Positions 1 through 8,331 of a stretch of 54,382 nucleotides of DNA are shown one piece after another; within the stretch, counting starts at the first letter, position 1; each line of letters starts with the position of its first letter. Origin of the DNA: Candidatus Methanoperedens nitratireducens (GTDB lineage Archaea; Halobacteriota; Methanosarcinia; Methanosarcinales; Methanoperedenaceae); contig NZ_JMIY01000002.1 of the NCBI RefSeq assembly GCF_000685155.1, forward strand, positions 256,292 to 310,673, read 5' to 3'. Below the pieces are notes generated by a model. It searched no databases. It saw only the letters and a program-made list of their open reading frames with translations, and had not been told where the DNA came from. A program made the translations under genes and the position numbers.

Positions 1-131
1 GGAAGATGCAAGGATTAAATTATCCAGACTTTATCCGACTCTTGAGAGCTGACGTGACACTAGATACTAACGCTAATCTATGTTTAAAAACAGTTAAGTT
101 TAAATGGCTAACTTATGAATTGGGAATCACC

Positions 132-140
132 TATATAAAT
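132..140 (+). promoter_or_regulatory. Archaeal TATA box upstream of the YflT-like gene
   Basis: TATATAAAT lies in an AT-rich upstream region about 70 bases before the preferred start of the first gene. At the usual spacing, transcription would begin near 160 and give a leader of roughly 45-50 bases. The remaining sequence from 1 to 131 shows no gene I can support. Confidence 0.5.
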
Positions 141-209
141 TAAAATTATTGAGAGATGATATATTTTAAGTAGAAAGAAGAATGATATTAAATGGGAGTG
201 ATTACAACT

Positions 210-788
210 ATGGCAAGAAATACAGCGGTGATAGGAATCTATTCCAATAAATCTGGAGTTGAAACCGCGGTTGATGCTCTAAAAGCCGCGGGTTTTCGGG
301 GGACGGATATCTCGGTACTCATGCCTGAAGAGGTAGGTACAAGGGAATTCGCATATGAGAAACATACTAAAGCTCCTGAGGGCGCGGCGACAGGTGCCGG
401 TGCTGGAGCGGTTGTCGGCGGTGTACTGGGATGGCTTGTAGGGATTGGATTACTGGCTATTCCAGGTGCGGGTCCATTTCTAGCCGCAGGTCCTATTGTA
501 TCAACATTAGCAGGCGTAGGTGCGGGCGGTGCAGTCGGTGGAATCGCAGGAGCTCTTGTCGGTATGGGAGTACCAGAATACGAGGCAAAGAGATATGAAG
601 AGCGTGTTAAAGGAGGCGAAATCCTGCTCTCTGCCCACTCAGATGATCCTGAAATGATAAGGCGCGCCAGGGATATCTTAGAGACAACTGGCGCCAGGGA
701 CATCTCAACAGCCGAGGAGGTCAGGGCAGGTTATGCCGGAAGAGAGAGACCTGTGCCTGGTGCTGCTGAAGAGGCTTACGAGCGCTAG
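210..788 (+). CDS. YflT/general stress protein 17M-like protein with glycine-rich membrane hairpin
   Basis: The N-terminal ~55 residues (AVIGIYSNKSGVETAVDAL, then FRGTDISVLMPE) match the small alpha/beta domain seen in YflT/GSP17M-like stress proteins. A long Gly/Ala-rich hydrophobic stretch (about residues 60-120) follows and resembles a glycine-zipper membrane hairpin. A second alpha/beta half follows (GGEILLSAHSDD, then RARDILETTGARDIS). I prefer the ATG at 210 over the in-frame ATG at 192 because GGAGTG (195-200) sits 9 bases before it. The role is probably envelope or stress related; no enzymatic motif is visible. It stands alone behind its own TATA box. Confidence 0.6.
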   Translation: MARNTAVIGIYSNKSGVETAVDALKAAGFRGTDISVLMPEEVGTREFAYEKHTKAPEGAATGAGAGAVVGGVLGWLVGIGLLAIPGAGPFLAAGPIVSTLAGVGAGGAVGGIAGALVGMGVPEYEAKRYEERVKGGEILLSAHSDDPEMIRRARDILETTGARDISTAEEVRAGYAGRERPVPGAAEEAYER

Positions 789-959
789 TATTAAAATTTT
801 TAGTACAAGAGCTAAATAATGATAATGAGGGGTCAGGTATGGCCTCTCTTATCGTCAACGCAAAGCGTAGCAGCAAATTCCTTTGCGAACTTTGCGGTGA
901 GTTTACGATATGCCGCATAAATACCCCTTTATACCATCACTAATATAAAGTAATGGCGG

Positions 960-1898
960 ATGTATGATAAGAATAATAGATATTCCGCAGCTCATAAGGA
1001 AATAACATCAGCAGCAAGGCTTTCTATATACTCAAATACTTTTTTGCTCTCCCTTAAACTCATAACAGGCTTTTTCATGGGCTCAATTAGTGTGCTCTCT
1101 GAAGCGTTTCATTCAGGTATCGATCTTCTGGCTGCAGTTATTGCCAATTATTCTGTCGGAAAAGCAGGAAAACCTGCTGACGATATACATACATTCGGGC
1201 ATGGCAAGTTTGAGAATATATCCGGCACTGTCGAGGCCCTGCTGGTCTTTGTGGTATCATTCATAATACTCTTCACGGCCTTTAAAGATTTATTAAAAGG
1301 AGGAAGTGTTGAATTCATTGGCGCGGGTCTTGCTATAATGGGCATATCAGCGGTTGTGAACTTTTTTATATCGAGAAAAATCATGAAAGTCGCAAAGAGA
1401 ACTGAATCTATTGCCCTTGAAGCAGATGCTTACCACCTCTCTACAGATGTGTACACATCAGCAGGTGTCTTTATCGGCCTTGCTCTCATCCAGATAACAG
1501 AGAATCCGATCTTTGACCCCATACTGGCAATCATAGTAGCACTCATCATTCTCAGGGCAGCATATAACCTGACAAAGCGCTCTGTTTCTGGATTGATGGA
1601 TGTAAAACTCTCAGATAGAGAAGAGAATATTATTAAATCCATAATTGATGATCATTACTCCCAGTATGCAGAATACCATGATCTTCGCACCAGAATGTCA
1701 GGGGCAGAGCGATTCGTGGATCTACATCTTGTTGTGCCTAAGAACCAGCATGTAGCGGATGCGCATGAGTTCTGCGACCATCTTGAAAAAGATATCCGGG
1801 AGAGAATACCCAATCTCTCAATGCTGATACATATAGAACCCTGCGAGATAGACTGCGAAATATGCAGAAAGCTGGATATCTGCAGGATTCGGGATTAG
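960..1898 (+). CDS. Cation diffusion facilitator (CDF) transporter, FieF/MamB-like
   Basis: About 312 residues, the normal CDF length, with six predicted membrane segments and a C-terminal cytoplasmic domain. Transport-site motifs are visible: an HSGID motif in segment II and a HLSTD motif in segment V, the paired HxxxD sites of zinc/iron CDF antiporters. HTFGHGKFE follows segment II, as in the FieF/MamB type. The tail is cysteine-rich (CEIDCEICRKLDIC), which could add metal binding. It probably exports Zn2+, Fe2+ or Mn2+ against protons. It overlaps the 3' end of the convergent DUF1805 gene by 4 bases. Another CDF of a different subtype lies 360 bases downstream. Confidence 0.9.
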   Translation: MYDKNNRYSAAHKEITSAARLSIYSNTFLLSLKLITGFFMGSISVLSEAFHSGIDLLAAVIANYSVGKAGKPADDIHTFGHGKFENISGTVEALLVFVVSFIILFTAFKDLLKGGSVEFIGAGLAIMGISAVVNFFISRKIMKVAKRTESIALEADAYHLSTDVYTSAGVFIGLALIQITENPIFDPILAIIVALIILRAAYNLTKRSVSGLMDVKLSDREENIIKSIIDDHYSQYAEYHDLRTRMSGAERFVDLHLVVPKNQHVADAHEFCDHLEKDIRERIPNLSMLIHIEPCEIDCEICRKLDICRIRD

Positions 1899-2182
1899 AA
1901 CATCCTCATCAGTGCCTCTCTAGCAGTCATCCCTATTGTTATGCCAAGTTTCACGGCAGCCCTAGAGACATCAACAGCTCTTGCGTCCAGAACATCCTCA
2001 ATATTCCTTACACCTGTGACCCTGACAGCAACGTCCCCGAGTTTATCAGCTACTTCCATATTGAGGTACCCGCACATGACAAAGCCTTTATCTGCTCTTA
2101 TAACAAGTAGCGGGGCATGTTCCATATCCAGCTTAAAACCGAGTGCACTGCCGTTATCAAGCTTAATCTGTTCAACAAGCAT
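1895..2182 (-). CDS. DUF1805 (YunC-like) protein
   Basis: A small protein of about 95 residues matching the DUF1805/YunC family: a conserved core APLLVIRADKGFVMCGYLN, then KLGDVAVRVTGVRN and a C-terminal GITIGMTAREAL. The function is unknown. The ATG at 2182 fits the usual family N terminus; an upstream start at 2227 would add 15 residues of unlikely sequence. The gene is convergent with, and overlaps by 4 bases, the CDF gene on its left. It is divergent from the CDF gene on its right. The CGY cysteine is the only candidate reactive residue. Confidence 0.75.
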   Translation of the reverse strand: MLVEQIKLDNGSALGFKLDMEHAPLLVIRADKGFVMCGYLNMEVADKLGDVAVRVTGVRNIEDVLDARAVDVSRAAVKLGITIGMTAREALMRMF

Positions 2183-2257
2183 GAGTTCTACTAGCTTTAC
2201 CGATAGAAATATTTTATCAAGGCACAAATCAATTAAATATCAACAGGAAAGATAAAC

Positions 2258-3133
2258 ATGGGAGACGTCCAGAAGAACTTAAAAATTGCAATAGCCCTCA
2301 CATCAACTATCTTCTTCCTGGAGTTTTTTGGGGGGATTATATCCAATAGCCTTGCCCTTCTCTCAGATTCAGCCCATGTCCTTATGGACGTGATAGCACT
2401 GCTTCTTGCTTACGGTGCAATAAGAATATCAGCCCGCCCTTCCAGGAGAGACATAACGTTTGGCTACCACAGGTTTGAGATTTTTGCTGCCTTGATTAAC
2501 GGATTAACGATTATTGTAATTGCGTTCTTCATCTTTTCTGAGGCTTATGAAAGGATACTGGAACCGCCTCAGGTAAGAGGTGCTGAGGTGCTAATAGTCG
2601 CTACTATTGGCATGACTGTCAATGTCTGGGCAGCTTTAAAATTGCACGGGCATCATGATATCAATATCAGAGGGGCATACCTGCATGTAATTGGCGATGC
2701 GCTCTCATCTGTAGCAGTAATAATCGGAGCTATAATTATCATTCTTACCGGACAGTATATCGTTGACCCGTTACTCAGTGTTTTAATCGGTATGGTACTT
2801 ATCTACGGCGGGGTAAAACTCATATTCGGCTCTGCTCGCATCCTCCTTGAATTTGCGCCACATCATGTTGATGCCGATAAGCTGGAGGAGATAATGATGC
2901 AGGTAGAGGGTGTTAGAGGGGTGCATGATATACATGTATGGAGCATATGCTCGAATATACATGCTATGAGCGCACATGTTCTTGTTGATAGAATCCATGT
3001 CCAGCAGACAGATGACCTGATAAGGAAGATCAGCAGGATACTGAGGAGGGAATACCTGATATTGCACACGACACTACAGTTTGAATGCGCTGAATGTGAG
3101 CCTGCGGAGATCGTGCATGAGAGCCATCATTGA
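2258..3133 (+). CDS. CDF zinc transporter, CzcD/ZnT-like
   Basis: 291 residues with six membrane segments. Segment II has the Zn-CDF motif SDSAHVLMD (HxxxD) and segment V has HVIGDALSS, the second HxxxD site; GYHRFE follows segment II as in CzcD/ZnT proteins. A histidine patch (KLHGHHDIN) sits where the His-rich loop of Zn-CDFs lies. The cytoplasmic domain ends with FECAECEPAE, a possible metal-binding pair. The expected role is Zn2+/H+ antiport across the cell membrane. It differs clearly from the neighbouring FieF-like paralogue, so this is not a recent duplication. Confidence 0.9.
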   Translation: MGDVQKNLKIAIALTSTIFFLEFFGGIISNSLALLSDSAHVLMDVIALLLAYGAIRISARPSRRDITFGYHRFEIFAALINGLTIIVIAFFIFSEAYERILEPPQVRGAEVLIVATIGMTVNVWAALKLHGHHDINIRGAYLHVIGDALSSVAVIIGAIIIILTGQYIVDPLLSVLIGMVLIYGGVKLIFGSARILLEFAPHHVDADKLEEIMMQVEGVRGVHDIHVWSICSNIHAMSAHVLVDRIHVQQTDDLIRKISRILRREYLILHTTLQFECAECEPAEIVHESHH

Positions 3134-3209
3134 TATTTATCCAGGATAGTTTTTTATAATTATACACACAATAACCATTATAATAATTAAATTTTAACTG
3201 ATAGATAAA

Positions 3210-3217
3210 TTTAAATA
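3210..3217 (+). promoter_or_regulatory. TATA box for the small gene at 3311
   Basis: TTTAAATA in an AT-rich tract about 100 bases upstream of the small gene. The implied start is near 3240 and leaves a leader that contains the inverted repeat at 3252-3284. Confidence 0.45.
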
Positions 3218-3251
3218 GAGAAAAGAACTAAATTGCTATTAGAAAAATCAA

Positions 3252-3284
3252 AGCCTGAAACGATCTATTGAGATTATTCAGGCT
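3252..3284 (+). promoter_or_regulatory. Leader inverted repeat AGCCTGAA/TTCAGGCT
   Basis: Perfect 8-base arms (3252-3259 and 3277-3284) around a 17-base spacer, placed between a TATA box and a gene start. It could be an operator or a leader hairpin. No family is recognised. Confidence 0.35.
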
Positions 3285-3310
3285 GTAGAATCAATAATGA
3301 GGTGTTACAT

Positions 3311-3571
3311 ATGGGAGTATGGGAATGGGTTCAACCTGTAGGCAGAATCTGGAAAGTTGTATCAGATCGCAAGAATGGAAAAATATGTGTGTATAATGAA
3401 AAAAACGATTTAATCTTTGAGCAGGAAGGACTTAGCAAAGAAACTGTCTCTCTTATCGAGAGAAATTTTCTCGGGATAGTAGCAACCAGCTTATCAGAGG
3501 AAAAACCAGGAGCTCTTCAGAGTGTAGCTAATAAAAAGCAGATCCCTGCGTATGATTATATGTATGCATGA
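3311..3571 (+). CDS. Small protein of unknown function
   Basis: 86 residues starting MGVWEWVQPVGRIWKVVS. The ATG at 3311 is chosen because GAGGTG (3299-3304) sits 6 bases before it; the in-frame GTG at 3302 overlaps that ribosome site. The protein is mixed alpha/beta in character with no cysteine pair, membrane segment or known motif. The strong ribosome site, TATA box and leader dyad argue for a real gene. I do not recognise a family. Confidence 0.5.
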   Translation: MGVWEWVQPVGRIWKVVSDRKNGKICVYNEKNDLIFEQEGLSKETVSLIERNFLGIVATSLSEEKPGALQSVANKKQIPAYDYMYA

Positions 3572-3808
3572 GTGCCATGATAAAATGATATGCTTAAGAT
3601 ATAGTATTTTGCGCAAGTAATTAGATAATATAAGAACTCCAATCACCATACTATATTAACCGCAGATTATATAAAGTTTAAAAGTAATAGTATGCTCCTA
3701 TTTTTAAATCTGTGCGCCTAATTCTCAGCATTTCAGAAGTTGTTTGGATACCATCGCTTTATGGAAATCGGTAGTGTCCTAAATTTCATGGCCTATATAA
3801 AAACAATC

Positions 3809-3875
3809 GCCACTGAGGCGCAAAGACACAGAGAAATATATCAAAAAGCTCTCCGTGCCTCAGCGTCTCCGTGGC
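3809..3875. repeat. Imperfect inverted repeat of the CACAGAG/CTCCGTG type
   Basis: The left arm (3809-3834, beginning GCCACTGAGGCGC) pairs with the right arm (3849-3875, ending GTCTCCGTGGC), with roughly seven mismatches and a 14-base spacer. Similar 'gaggcacagag' dyads are common dispersed intergenic elements in environmental prokaryote genomes. The function is unknown; it may be a degraded mobile hairpin. Confidence 0.55.
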
Positions 3876-3933
3876 TTCATAAAAAAACTGCCACTAATAT
3901 CCCGTCTAATTGTTGGATGGGTTCGGTCAATAT

Positions 3934-3953
3934 CCCTCCTTTTCAAAGGAGGG
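3934..3953 (-). terminator. Palindrome CCCTCCTTT/AAAGGAGGG, possible transcript end
   Basis: Nine-base arms separated by only two bases lie about 25 bases beyond the stop codon of the minus-strand CxxC protein gene. The position suits a 3' end signal or a dispersed palindromic repeat. No poly-T run follows on the minus strand, so termination is uncertain. Confidence 0.35.
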
Positions 3954-3975
3954 GGATTAGAAGACCTGATTTATC

Positions 3976-4173
3976 TTAATATCTCTTTGGTCTGTGGTTC
4001 TGGTAGCACTCTCTGCAGTATACCGGCCTATCGCCGGATGGCTGAAAAGGTACCTCGGTCTCCTGACCACAGTCCGCACAAGTTGCTTTGTGCATCTCTC
4101 TCGGACCGCTCGACCTGAAACCGCCGAAACCGCCTCTTCCACCACGGAAGCCGCCTTTTCTATTATCGCCCAT
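3976..4173 (-). CDS. CxxC-x17-CxxC zinc-binding protein
   Basis: 65 residues. An N-terminal Arg/Gly-rich tail (GGFRGGRGGFGGFR) precedes CADC, exactly 17 residues, then CREC. This is the CxxC-x17-CxxC domain known from Methanosarcina-type archaea. The domain should bind one zinc ion, and the RGG-like tail suggests RNA or single-stranded nucleic acid binding. It lies 32 bases downstream of the TRAM-domain gene on the same strand. Both may act in RNA metabolism. Confidence 0.8.
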   Translation of the reverse strand: MGDNRKGGFRGGRGGFGGFRSSGPREMHKATCADCGQETEVPFQPSGDRPVYCRECYQNHRPKRY

Positions 4174-4205
4174 ATATTTATCTCCTTGGTATTAATCTCT
4201 TGGTG

Positions 4206-4418
4206 TTAATTCCCTTCTTCAAGGGATGCAATTGCGAATTTTCGCATGACTCGCTCAATCTTGATCTTAACCTGGTCTCCGATTTTTGTACCGGGCACGA
4301 ATATCACAAAGCCCCGGATACGTGCAATTCCATCTCCTTCTCTGGCAATGCCCTCGATTGTGACATCGTGAACAGCGCCGGCTGAGACAGGAGCGTCCTT
4401 ATCTTGTTCTGTAAACAA
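4206..4418 (-). CDS. TRAM-domain RNA-binding protein
   Basis: 70 residues with a full TRAM beta-barrel: VHDVTIEGIAREGDGIARI, then GFVIFVPGTKIGDQVKIKIE. Stand-alone archaeal TRAM proteins bind RNA and act like cold-shock chaperones. The start appears to be TTG (4416-4418): an upstream GAGGG sits 6 bases before it, while the nearby ATG at 4420-4422 is out of frame. Family members start with a similar MF-acidic tail, which supports this choice. It is followed on the same strand by the CxxC-x17-CxxC gene. Confidence 0.85.
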   Translation of the reverse strand: MFTEQDKDAPVSAGAVHDVTIEGIAREGDGIARIRGFVIFVPGTKIGDQVKIKIERVMRKFAIASLEEGN

Positions 4419-4607
4419 TCATATCCCTCTATTTAATTAATCAATCAACCTAAAAGAAGCACACACAGACTGGTTAATCCCTAGCTCTATAAGTTACTCA
4501 ATAAGCCAACTGATCTAGTAATAAATACAACCTGTAGATATATAAATTCTCTGTCCAGGCCAGGGCTTACTATAAAAATTTAATCTAAAAATAAACAAAG
4601 AAATATT

Positions 4608-5159
4608 CTATTTCCTTGCCAGGTCACAGTAATATTTCAATTTACAGCTATGCTCTATCTGTGTTGTTATGATATAAGCTTCCTCCAGTATTTTTCCAAT
4701 AGCAAACGTGCCATGGCTGAAAACAATAGCACCCCTGTGGTCGCGCAGGGCATCAGCCGTGTTTTTCGCAAGCTCTGTTGTCCCGATGCCTCCCCTCACA
4801 ACAGGAATCTCATGCAAAAAGTACTGCCCTTCACTGTCAACAGGAACGATCATATCCCTGTCCGCCAGCAGCGATTCAACAACAGCGAAAGGGGAATGGG
4901 CATGAATTATTGCCAGTGCCGAAGTATTCTTATATATCGCCCTGTGTACAATGCTCTCCGATGATGCGATTATATCAAGGCTTGAGGGTTTATCAATATC
5001 TACCTCAACAACGCTGTTCTCATCGATCTCATCAAGAGCGAATCCTGTTCTGGTTATAAGCATCCTGCTACCGATGCGGATACTGATGTTACCGAAATGA
5101 GATTCTACAAGCCCGTGATCCACGAGTTTTTTTCCGAATTTAGCCATATCCTGCCACAT
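4608..5159 (-). CDS. Class II aldolase (fuculose-1-phosphate aldolase-like)
   Basis: About 183 residues of the class II aldolase/adducin fold. Visible are the substrate loop (HFGNISIRI), the metal-ligand pair HAHSP, a third ligand in FSHGTFAIG and the upstream acid in SESIVHRAIY. Such archaeal enzymes cleave fuculose-1-phosphate or related substrates to DHAP and an aldehyde. In methanogens a homologue has been tied to lactaldehyde supply for coenzyme F420, but the true substrate here is not shown. The ATG at 5159 is preferred over 5165 because GAAGGA then has normal spacing. The 3'-phosphoesterase gene ends 12 bases upstream. Confidence 0.8.
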   Translation of the reverse strand: MWQDMAKFGKKLVDHGLVESHFGNISIRIGSRMLITRTGFALDEIDENSVVEVDIDKPSSLDIIASSESIVHRAIYKNTSALAIIHAHSPFAVVESLLADRDMIVPVDSEGQYFLHEIPVVRGGIGTTELAKNTADALRDHRGAIVFSHGTFAIGKILEEAYIITTQIEHSCKLKYYCDLARK

Positions 5160-5171
5160 GATCATTTCCTT

Positions 5172-5621
5172 CTATGGTTTCCTCTTAAAGAGGAGCCAGG
5201 AATCCTTTCCTTTGAATTTTGTCTTTATTAAGGCATATCTTCCGATTAATTTTCTCCCTTTAAGGAGAAAGAGCAATCGATCCTCCTTTTCCTCCTCAAG
5301 ACTGAACTCTCCTTTATCCCATATGCGCACAGCTCCTGCTCCATACATCCCTTCAGGTATCGTACCCTCAAAATCAGCATACTCAAGGGGATGGTCCTCT
5401 GTCTGGATAGCCAGGCGCTTGACGCCCTCTTTCTCAGGCGGCTCTTTGGGAACAGCCCATGACCGCAGCACTCCGCCCATCTCTAACCGCAGATCATAGT
5501 GTAGATGCGTGGCATGATGCTCATGCACTACGAATATACTGCCAGCACTTTTTTTAGTACTACCTTTTGGTTCAGGTGATTTTGTGAAATCCCTCAATCT
5601 CTGGTATTCATCAAGCGACAT
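5172..5621 (-). CDS. Stand-alone LigD-type 3'-phosphoesterase
   Basis: 149 residues matching the 3'-phosphoesterase domain of bacterial LigD. The catalytic pocket is intact: EHHATHLHYDLRLE supplies His35, His41, Asp43 and Arg45, GVLRSWAVPKEP follows, and EDHPLEY gives the later His77. The family removes 3'-phosphates and 3'-ribonucleotides from DNA ends. No ligase, polymerase or Ku gene is fused or adjacent. Instead it starts 3 bases after the endonuclease III gene, which suggests it cleans 3' ends in base-excision repair. Confidence 0.88.
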   Translation of the reverse strand: MSLDEYQRLRDFTKSPEPKGSTKKSAGSIFVVHEHHATHLHYDLRLEMGGVLRSWAVPKEPPEKEGVKRLAIQTEDHPLEYADFEGTIPEGMYGAGAVRIWDKGEFSLEEEKEDRLLFLLKGRKLIGRYALIKTKFKGKDSWLLFKRKP

Positions 5622-5624
5622 ATC

Positions 5625-6260
5625 TCACCCGAAAGTAAATGCAGAAGGGCAGAGTTTGTTCAATATGCAGTCATGGCAGCGCGGTTTTTTTGCTGTGCAG
5701 ATCTCTCTTCCATGCCTTATGAGCAGTAATGTAAAGACCCCCCAGTCTTTATTGGGAACAAGCTTCATCAGGTCTTTCTCTATTTTATCGGGATTGGTAT
5801 TATCTGTCATGCCAAGCCTTGCAGAAACCCTTTTCACATGGGTATCAACTGCTATTCCCTCGTTCTTCCCAAAAGCATTTGATAGTACGACGTTTGCCGT
5901 CTTTCTTGCCACTCCAGGCAGAGTGATAAGATCCTCCATGTTATCAGGAACCTCTCCACTGAAGTTCTCAACCAGGATCTCACACAATCTCTTAATGTTC
6001 TTTGCCTTGTTCTTATAGAAACCTGTTGAGTATATATTCTTCTCAAGTTCCTCCTGCGGGACTCTTATGTAATCCGACGGCGTTCTGTATTTTTTGAAGA
6101 GATCTTTTGTGACCTCATTTACCTGCCTGTCAGTGCACTGGGCTGAGAGTATGGTGGCGATTAGCAGCTCCAGGGGATTAGAATAATTAAGCGCTATCTT
6201 TACGTCAGGGTACTCTTTTTTTAAAATTTCAATGATTTTATTAACTCTTTCATCTGCCAT
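5625..6260 (-). CDS. nth: Endonuclease III (DNA glycosylase/AP lyase)
   Basis: 211 residues from the ATG at 6260; a TTG at 6275 would add five. The helix-hairpin-helix LPGVARKTANVVL contains Lys120, the Schiff-base lysine, and VDTHVKR contains Asp139. The C terminus has the [4Fe-4S] loop C-x6-C-x2-C-x5-C (Cys188, 195, 198, 204). It removes oxidised pyrimidines and nicks the abasic site, leaving blocked 3' ends, and the next gene, 3 bases on, could process such ends. Confidence 0.93.
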   Translation of the reverse strand: MADERVNKIIEILKKEYPDVKIALNYSNPLELLIATILSAQCTDRQVNEVTKDLFKKYRTPSDYIRVPQEELEKNIYSTGFYKNKAKNIKRLCEILVENFSGEVPDNMEDLITLPGVARKTANVVLSNAFGKNEGIAVDTHVKRVSARLGMTDNTNPDKIEKDLMKLVPNKDWGVFTLLLIRHGREICTAKKPRCHDCILNKLCPSAFTFG

Positions 6261-6387
6261 GATTTCTAATATCAATGGTCATCCACATTTATACATTTTG
6301 ACATGTCGTTAGTCCTTTCCTGCTCTGTTCGACTGCGCTCTGCTGACGTTTCGCCGGGATTTTATGGAAAATCGGTAGCAGGGGTAT

Positions 6388-8307
6388 TTACTTATACCAC
6401 AGCACCATGCGGAGCTCCCCCATATATCCGAGGTTTCGCTGTTTGTCGATGTGCAGGATTTTATTTACAGTTACAGCTTCATCTGTGGGATAGCCGTTGA
6501 TTACTGGATTGAATTTGCGGCAATTGAGGAACAGGGGATCATCAGGATTGGACGTACTGACGGAGTTGCCGGTGGGGCTAATTAAATAAAGGTTGTAATT
6601 CACATACTGGGGCACGAAGCGGCGCATGTAATCGCTCAACTGCGTGCCGTTGAAACCCGCGCATGAGACGTCTTCGATTAGAAGATCGTTTCTGTCGATG
6701 GGCAGTACACGTATAAGTATGGTATTGGTAAATGCTGCTGCTGCTGGGTCGCTTGGTCCCTGACCAACATTCCCATAAAATATATAATAATCTCCTGATG
6801 TATTTGCTGTCAAAATTACTTTTAAATCTTGTGCGAATGGTTCGGATATAGATATTTTATTAGGATCGTAATTATTATATTTATCTTGATTTATATTAAA
6901 CTTGTTAATATCAGTAAACTTTTTTGTTGATCCTCCAGGAATCAATGTTATAGTTACTGAATCTCCTTCATAAATAATATATTTATTAGCATAGATTAAT
7001 GCATCATTAGAATATACTATTCTATGTTTATTTGAAATATTACCATAAGAATCATTTGCTTGTATATAATACGTTCCAGTACTCCCTCCACCTGAAATAG
7101 GCCAGATGAACGAAAATTTTCCAGCACCCGCGATCAAATTATCAAATAAATAATCCTCATTGGCAGTAATATTTGATACTATTATCTTGATTGTATTTAT
7201 ATCAGGCATCGCTGTGATGGCACCTTCAAGTTCAGGGTAGTTAGGATGACAGCATAAGTTTTCGATATCTGTTAGATTGGTCAATTTAAAATTTATTTTA
7301 TTCCATCCCTTATTATTTACACTAATATTCTCCCAGATAAATTCATTTAAATTGTTTGAGTTATTTGATAATACTATCTTAATTTTTCTTTCATCCGATG
7401 TTGGTGAATAAAAGTCAAATGATAGAATATCATAATAGTCCAAGTTATATCCTGTGCTGTTAGTCCTTTGAATCCAAAAACTCGATGTTCCGTTTACAGA
7501 CAGTGATTTTAACCCTTGCGTAAAATTAGTGGTATTTGATCCTTTATTTGCTCCAGGATCCGAATCCCAATCAGTGGCATTTTCAAAGCCTTCTATAATT
7601 CTTCCAGATGTTGTAATAGCATAGGGGGGACAGGAGGAATTTGGATAACAATCAAAATCATATTCTAAAATTTCTATTTCTAAATCAGGAATGCCAAGTC
7701 CACTTGAATTATATACCACTCCCTCAACGATTTTTGAACTATTCTCAGAAATTCCACCTACATCGGTATCGAGATAATAATGACCAACATTTATCGTAAC
7801 ATAATTTGACCAGTTATTTTTCGGATTCCCTTTGTTATCAAGTTCATCAACGGCCCTTATATTAAATTCACCTGTTGAAGAAAAATTCGTTGTATTTGTA
7901 CCATTTATAGTTCCTATACCTACCTCATTACTCAAGCCCAAAGTTGATCGTGTTAGAGTGAGATTTTGATAAAATATCTCAGTCAACCCCAGTCTATAAA
8001 CAGTAAAAGTAACATTTTCCCCAGGCGCCACGAATTTCTTATCCGCTACCAGCGTATAATTCCTGTATACTATGCCCTCCCAGTAATCTGGGAACACATC
8101 ACTGATTCGCGTAACTTCTATCATGTCAAGAGTATCCCTTCCTATATTCATCAACTGCACCTTTGAATGCTCCCCTGTTTTCTGCGCTGTGTACGGCATG
8201 CCGCCTGTCACGAATACTAAGGTTCCGATGATGAGAAACACGCCGATGATGGCCTCTAACGTATATGTAAAGCCGTGTTCATCCCCGGTGAATTTCTTAA
8301 ATGGCAT
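6388..8307 (-). CDS. Large pseudopilin-like surface protein
   Basis: 639 residues. The N terminus has a short charged head, GDEHGFTYTLEA, then a ~22-residue hydrophobic helix, as in archaeal pilin-like proteins. The rest is extracellular-looking, with roughly twenty N-x-S/T sequons, so heavy N-glycosylation is likely. About residues 235-390 resemble a beta-sandwich binding domain (SLSVNGTSSFWIQRT, then YYDILSFDFYSPT), followed by Ig-like segments. GGAAGGGAT precedes the ATG. As the last and largest gene of the pilus-like operon it may be a tip protein or adhesin. No catalytic motif is seen. Confidence 0.7.
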   Translation of the reverse strand: MPFKKFTGDEHGFTYTLEAIIGVFLIIGTLVFVTGGMPYTAQKTGEHSKVQLMNIGRDTLDMIEVTRISDVFPDYWEGIVYRNYTLVADKKFVAPGENVTFTVYRLGLTEIFYQNLTLTRSTLGLSNEVGIGTINGTNTTNFSSTGEFNIRAVDELDNKGNPKNNWSNYVTINVGHYYLDTDVGGISENSSKIVEGVVYNSSGLGIPDLEIEILEYDFDCYPNSSCPPYAITTSGRIIEGFENATDWDSDPGANKGSNTTNFTQGLKSLSVNGTSSFWIQRTNSTGYNLDYYDILSFDFYSPTSDERKIKIVLSNNSNNLNEFIWENISVNNKGWNKINFKLTNLTDIENLCCHPNYPELEGAITAMPDINTIKIIVSNITANEDYLFDNLIAGAGKFSFIWPISGGGSTGTYYIQANDSYGNISNKHRIVYSNDALIYANKYIIYEGDSVTITLIPGGSTKKFTDINKFNINQDKYNNYDPNKISISEPFAQDLKVILTANTSGDYYIFYGNVGQGPSDPAAAAFTNTILIRVLPIDRNDLLIEDVSCAGFNGTQLSDYMRRFVPQYVNYNLYLISPTGNSVSTSNPDDPLFLNCRKFNPVINGYPTDEAVTVNKILHIDKQRNLGYMGELRMVLWYK

Positions 8308-8331
8308 TATATAATCCCTTCCCGTTATTTT

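Larger units (their letters stand above)
3572..3975. other. Gene-free, repeat-rich gap
   Basis: This 404-base stretch holds no credible gene. It contains an imperfect long inverted repeat (3809-3875) and a near-perfect palindrome (3934-3953), listed separately. Short open frames across it are translations of the repeat arms and show no protein-like composition. Confidence 0.6.

Noticed and set aside
239-703. 154-codon minus-strand frame opposite the YflT-like gene
   Set aside because: Pro/Ser/Thr-rich shadow of the Gly/Ala-rich coding strand, with no motif or ribosome site.
5584-6018. 144-codon plus-strand frame
   Set aside because: It is antisense to nth, whose catalytic and Fe-S motifs are intact.
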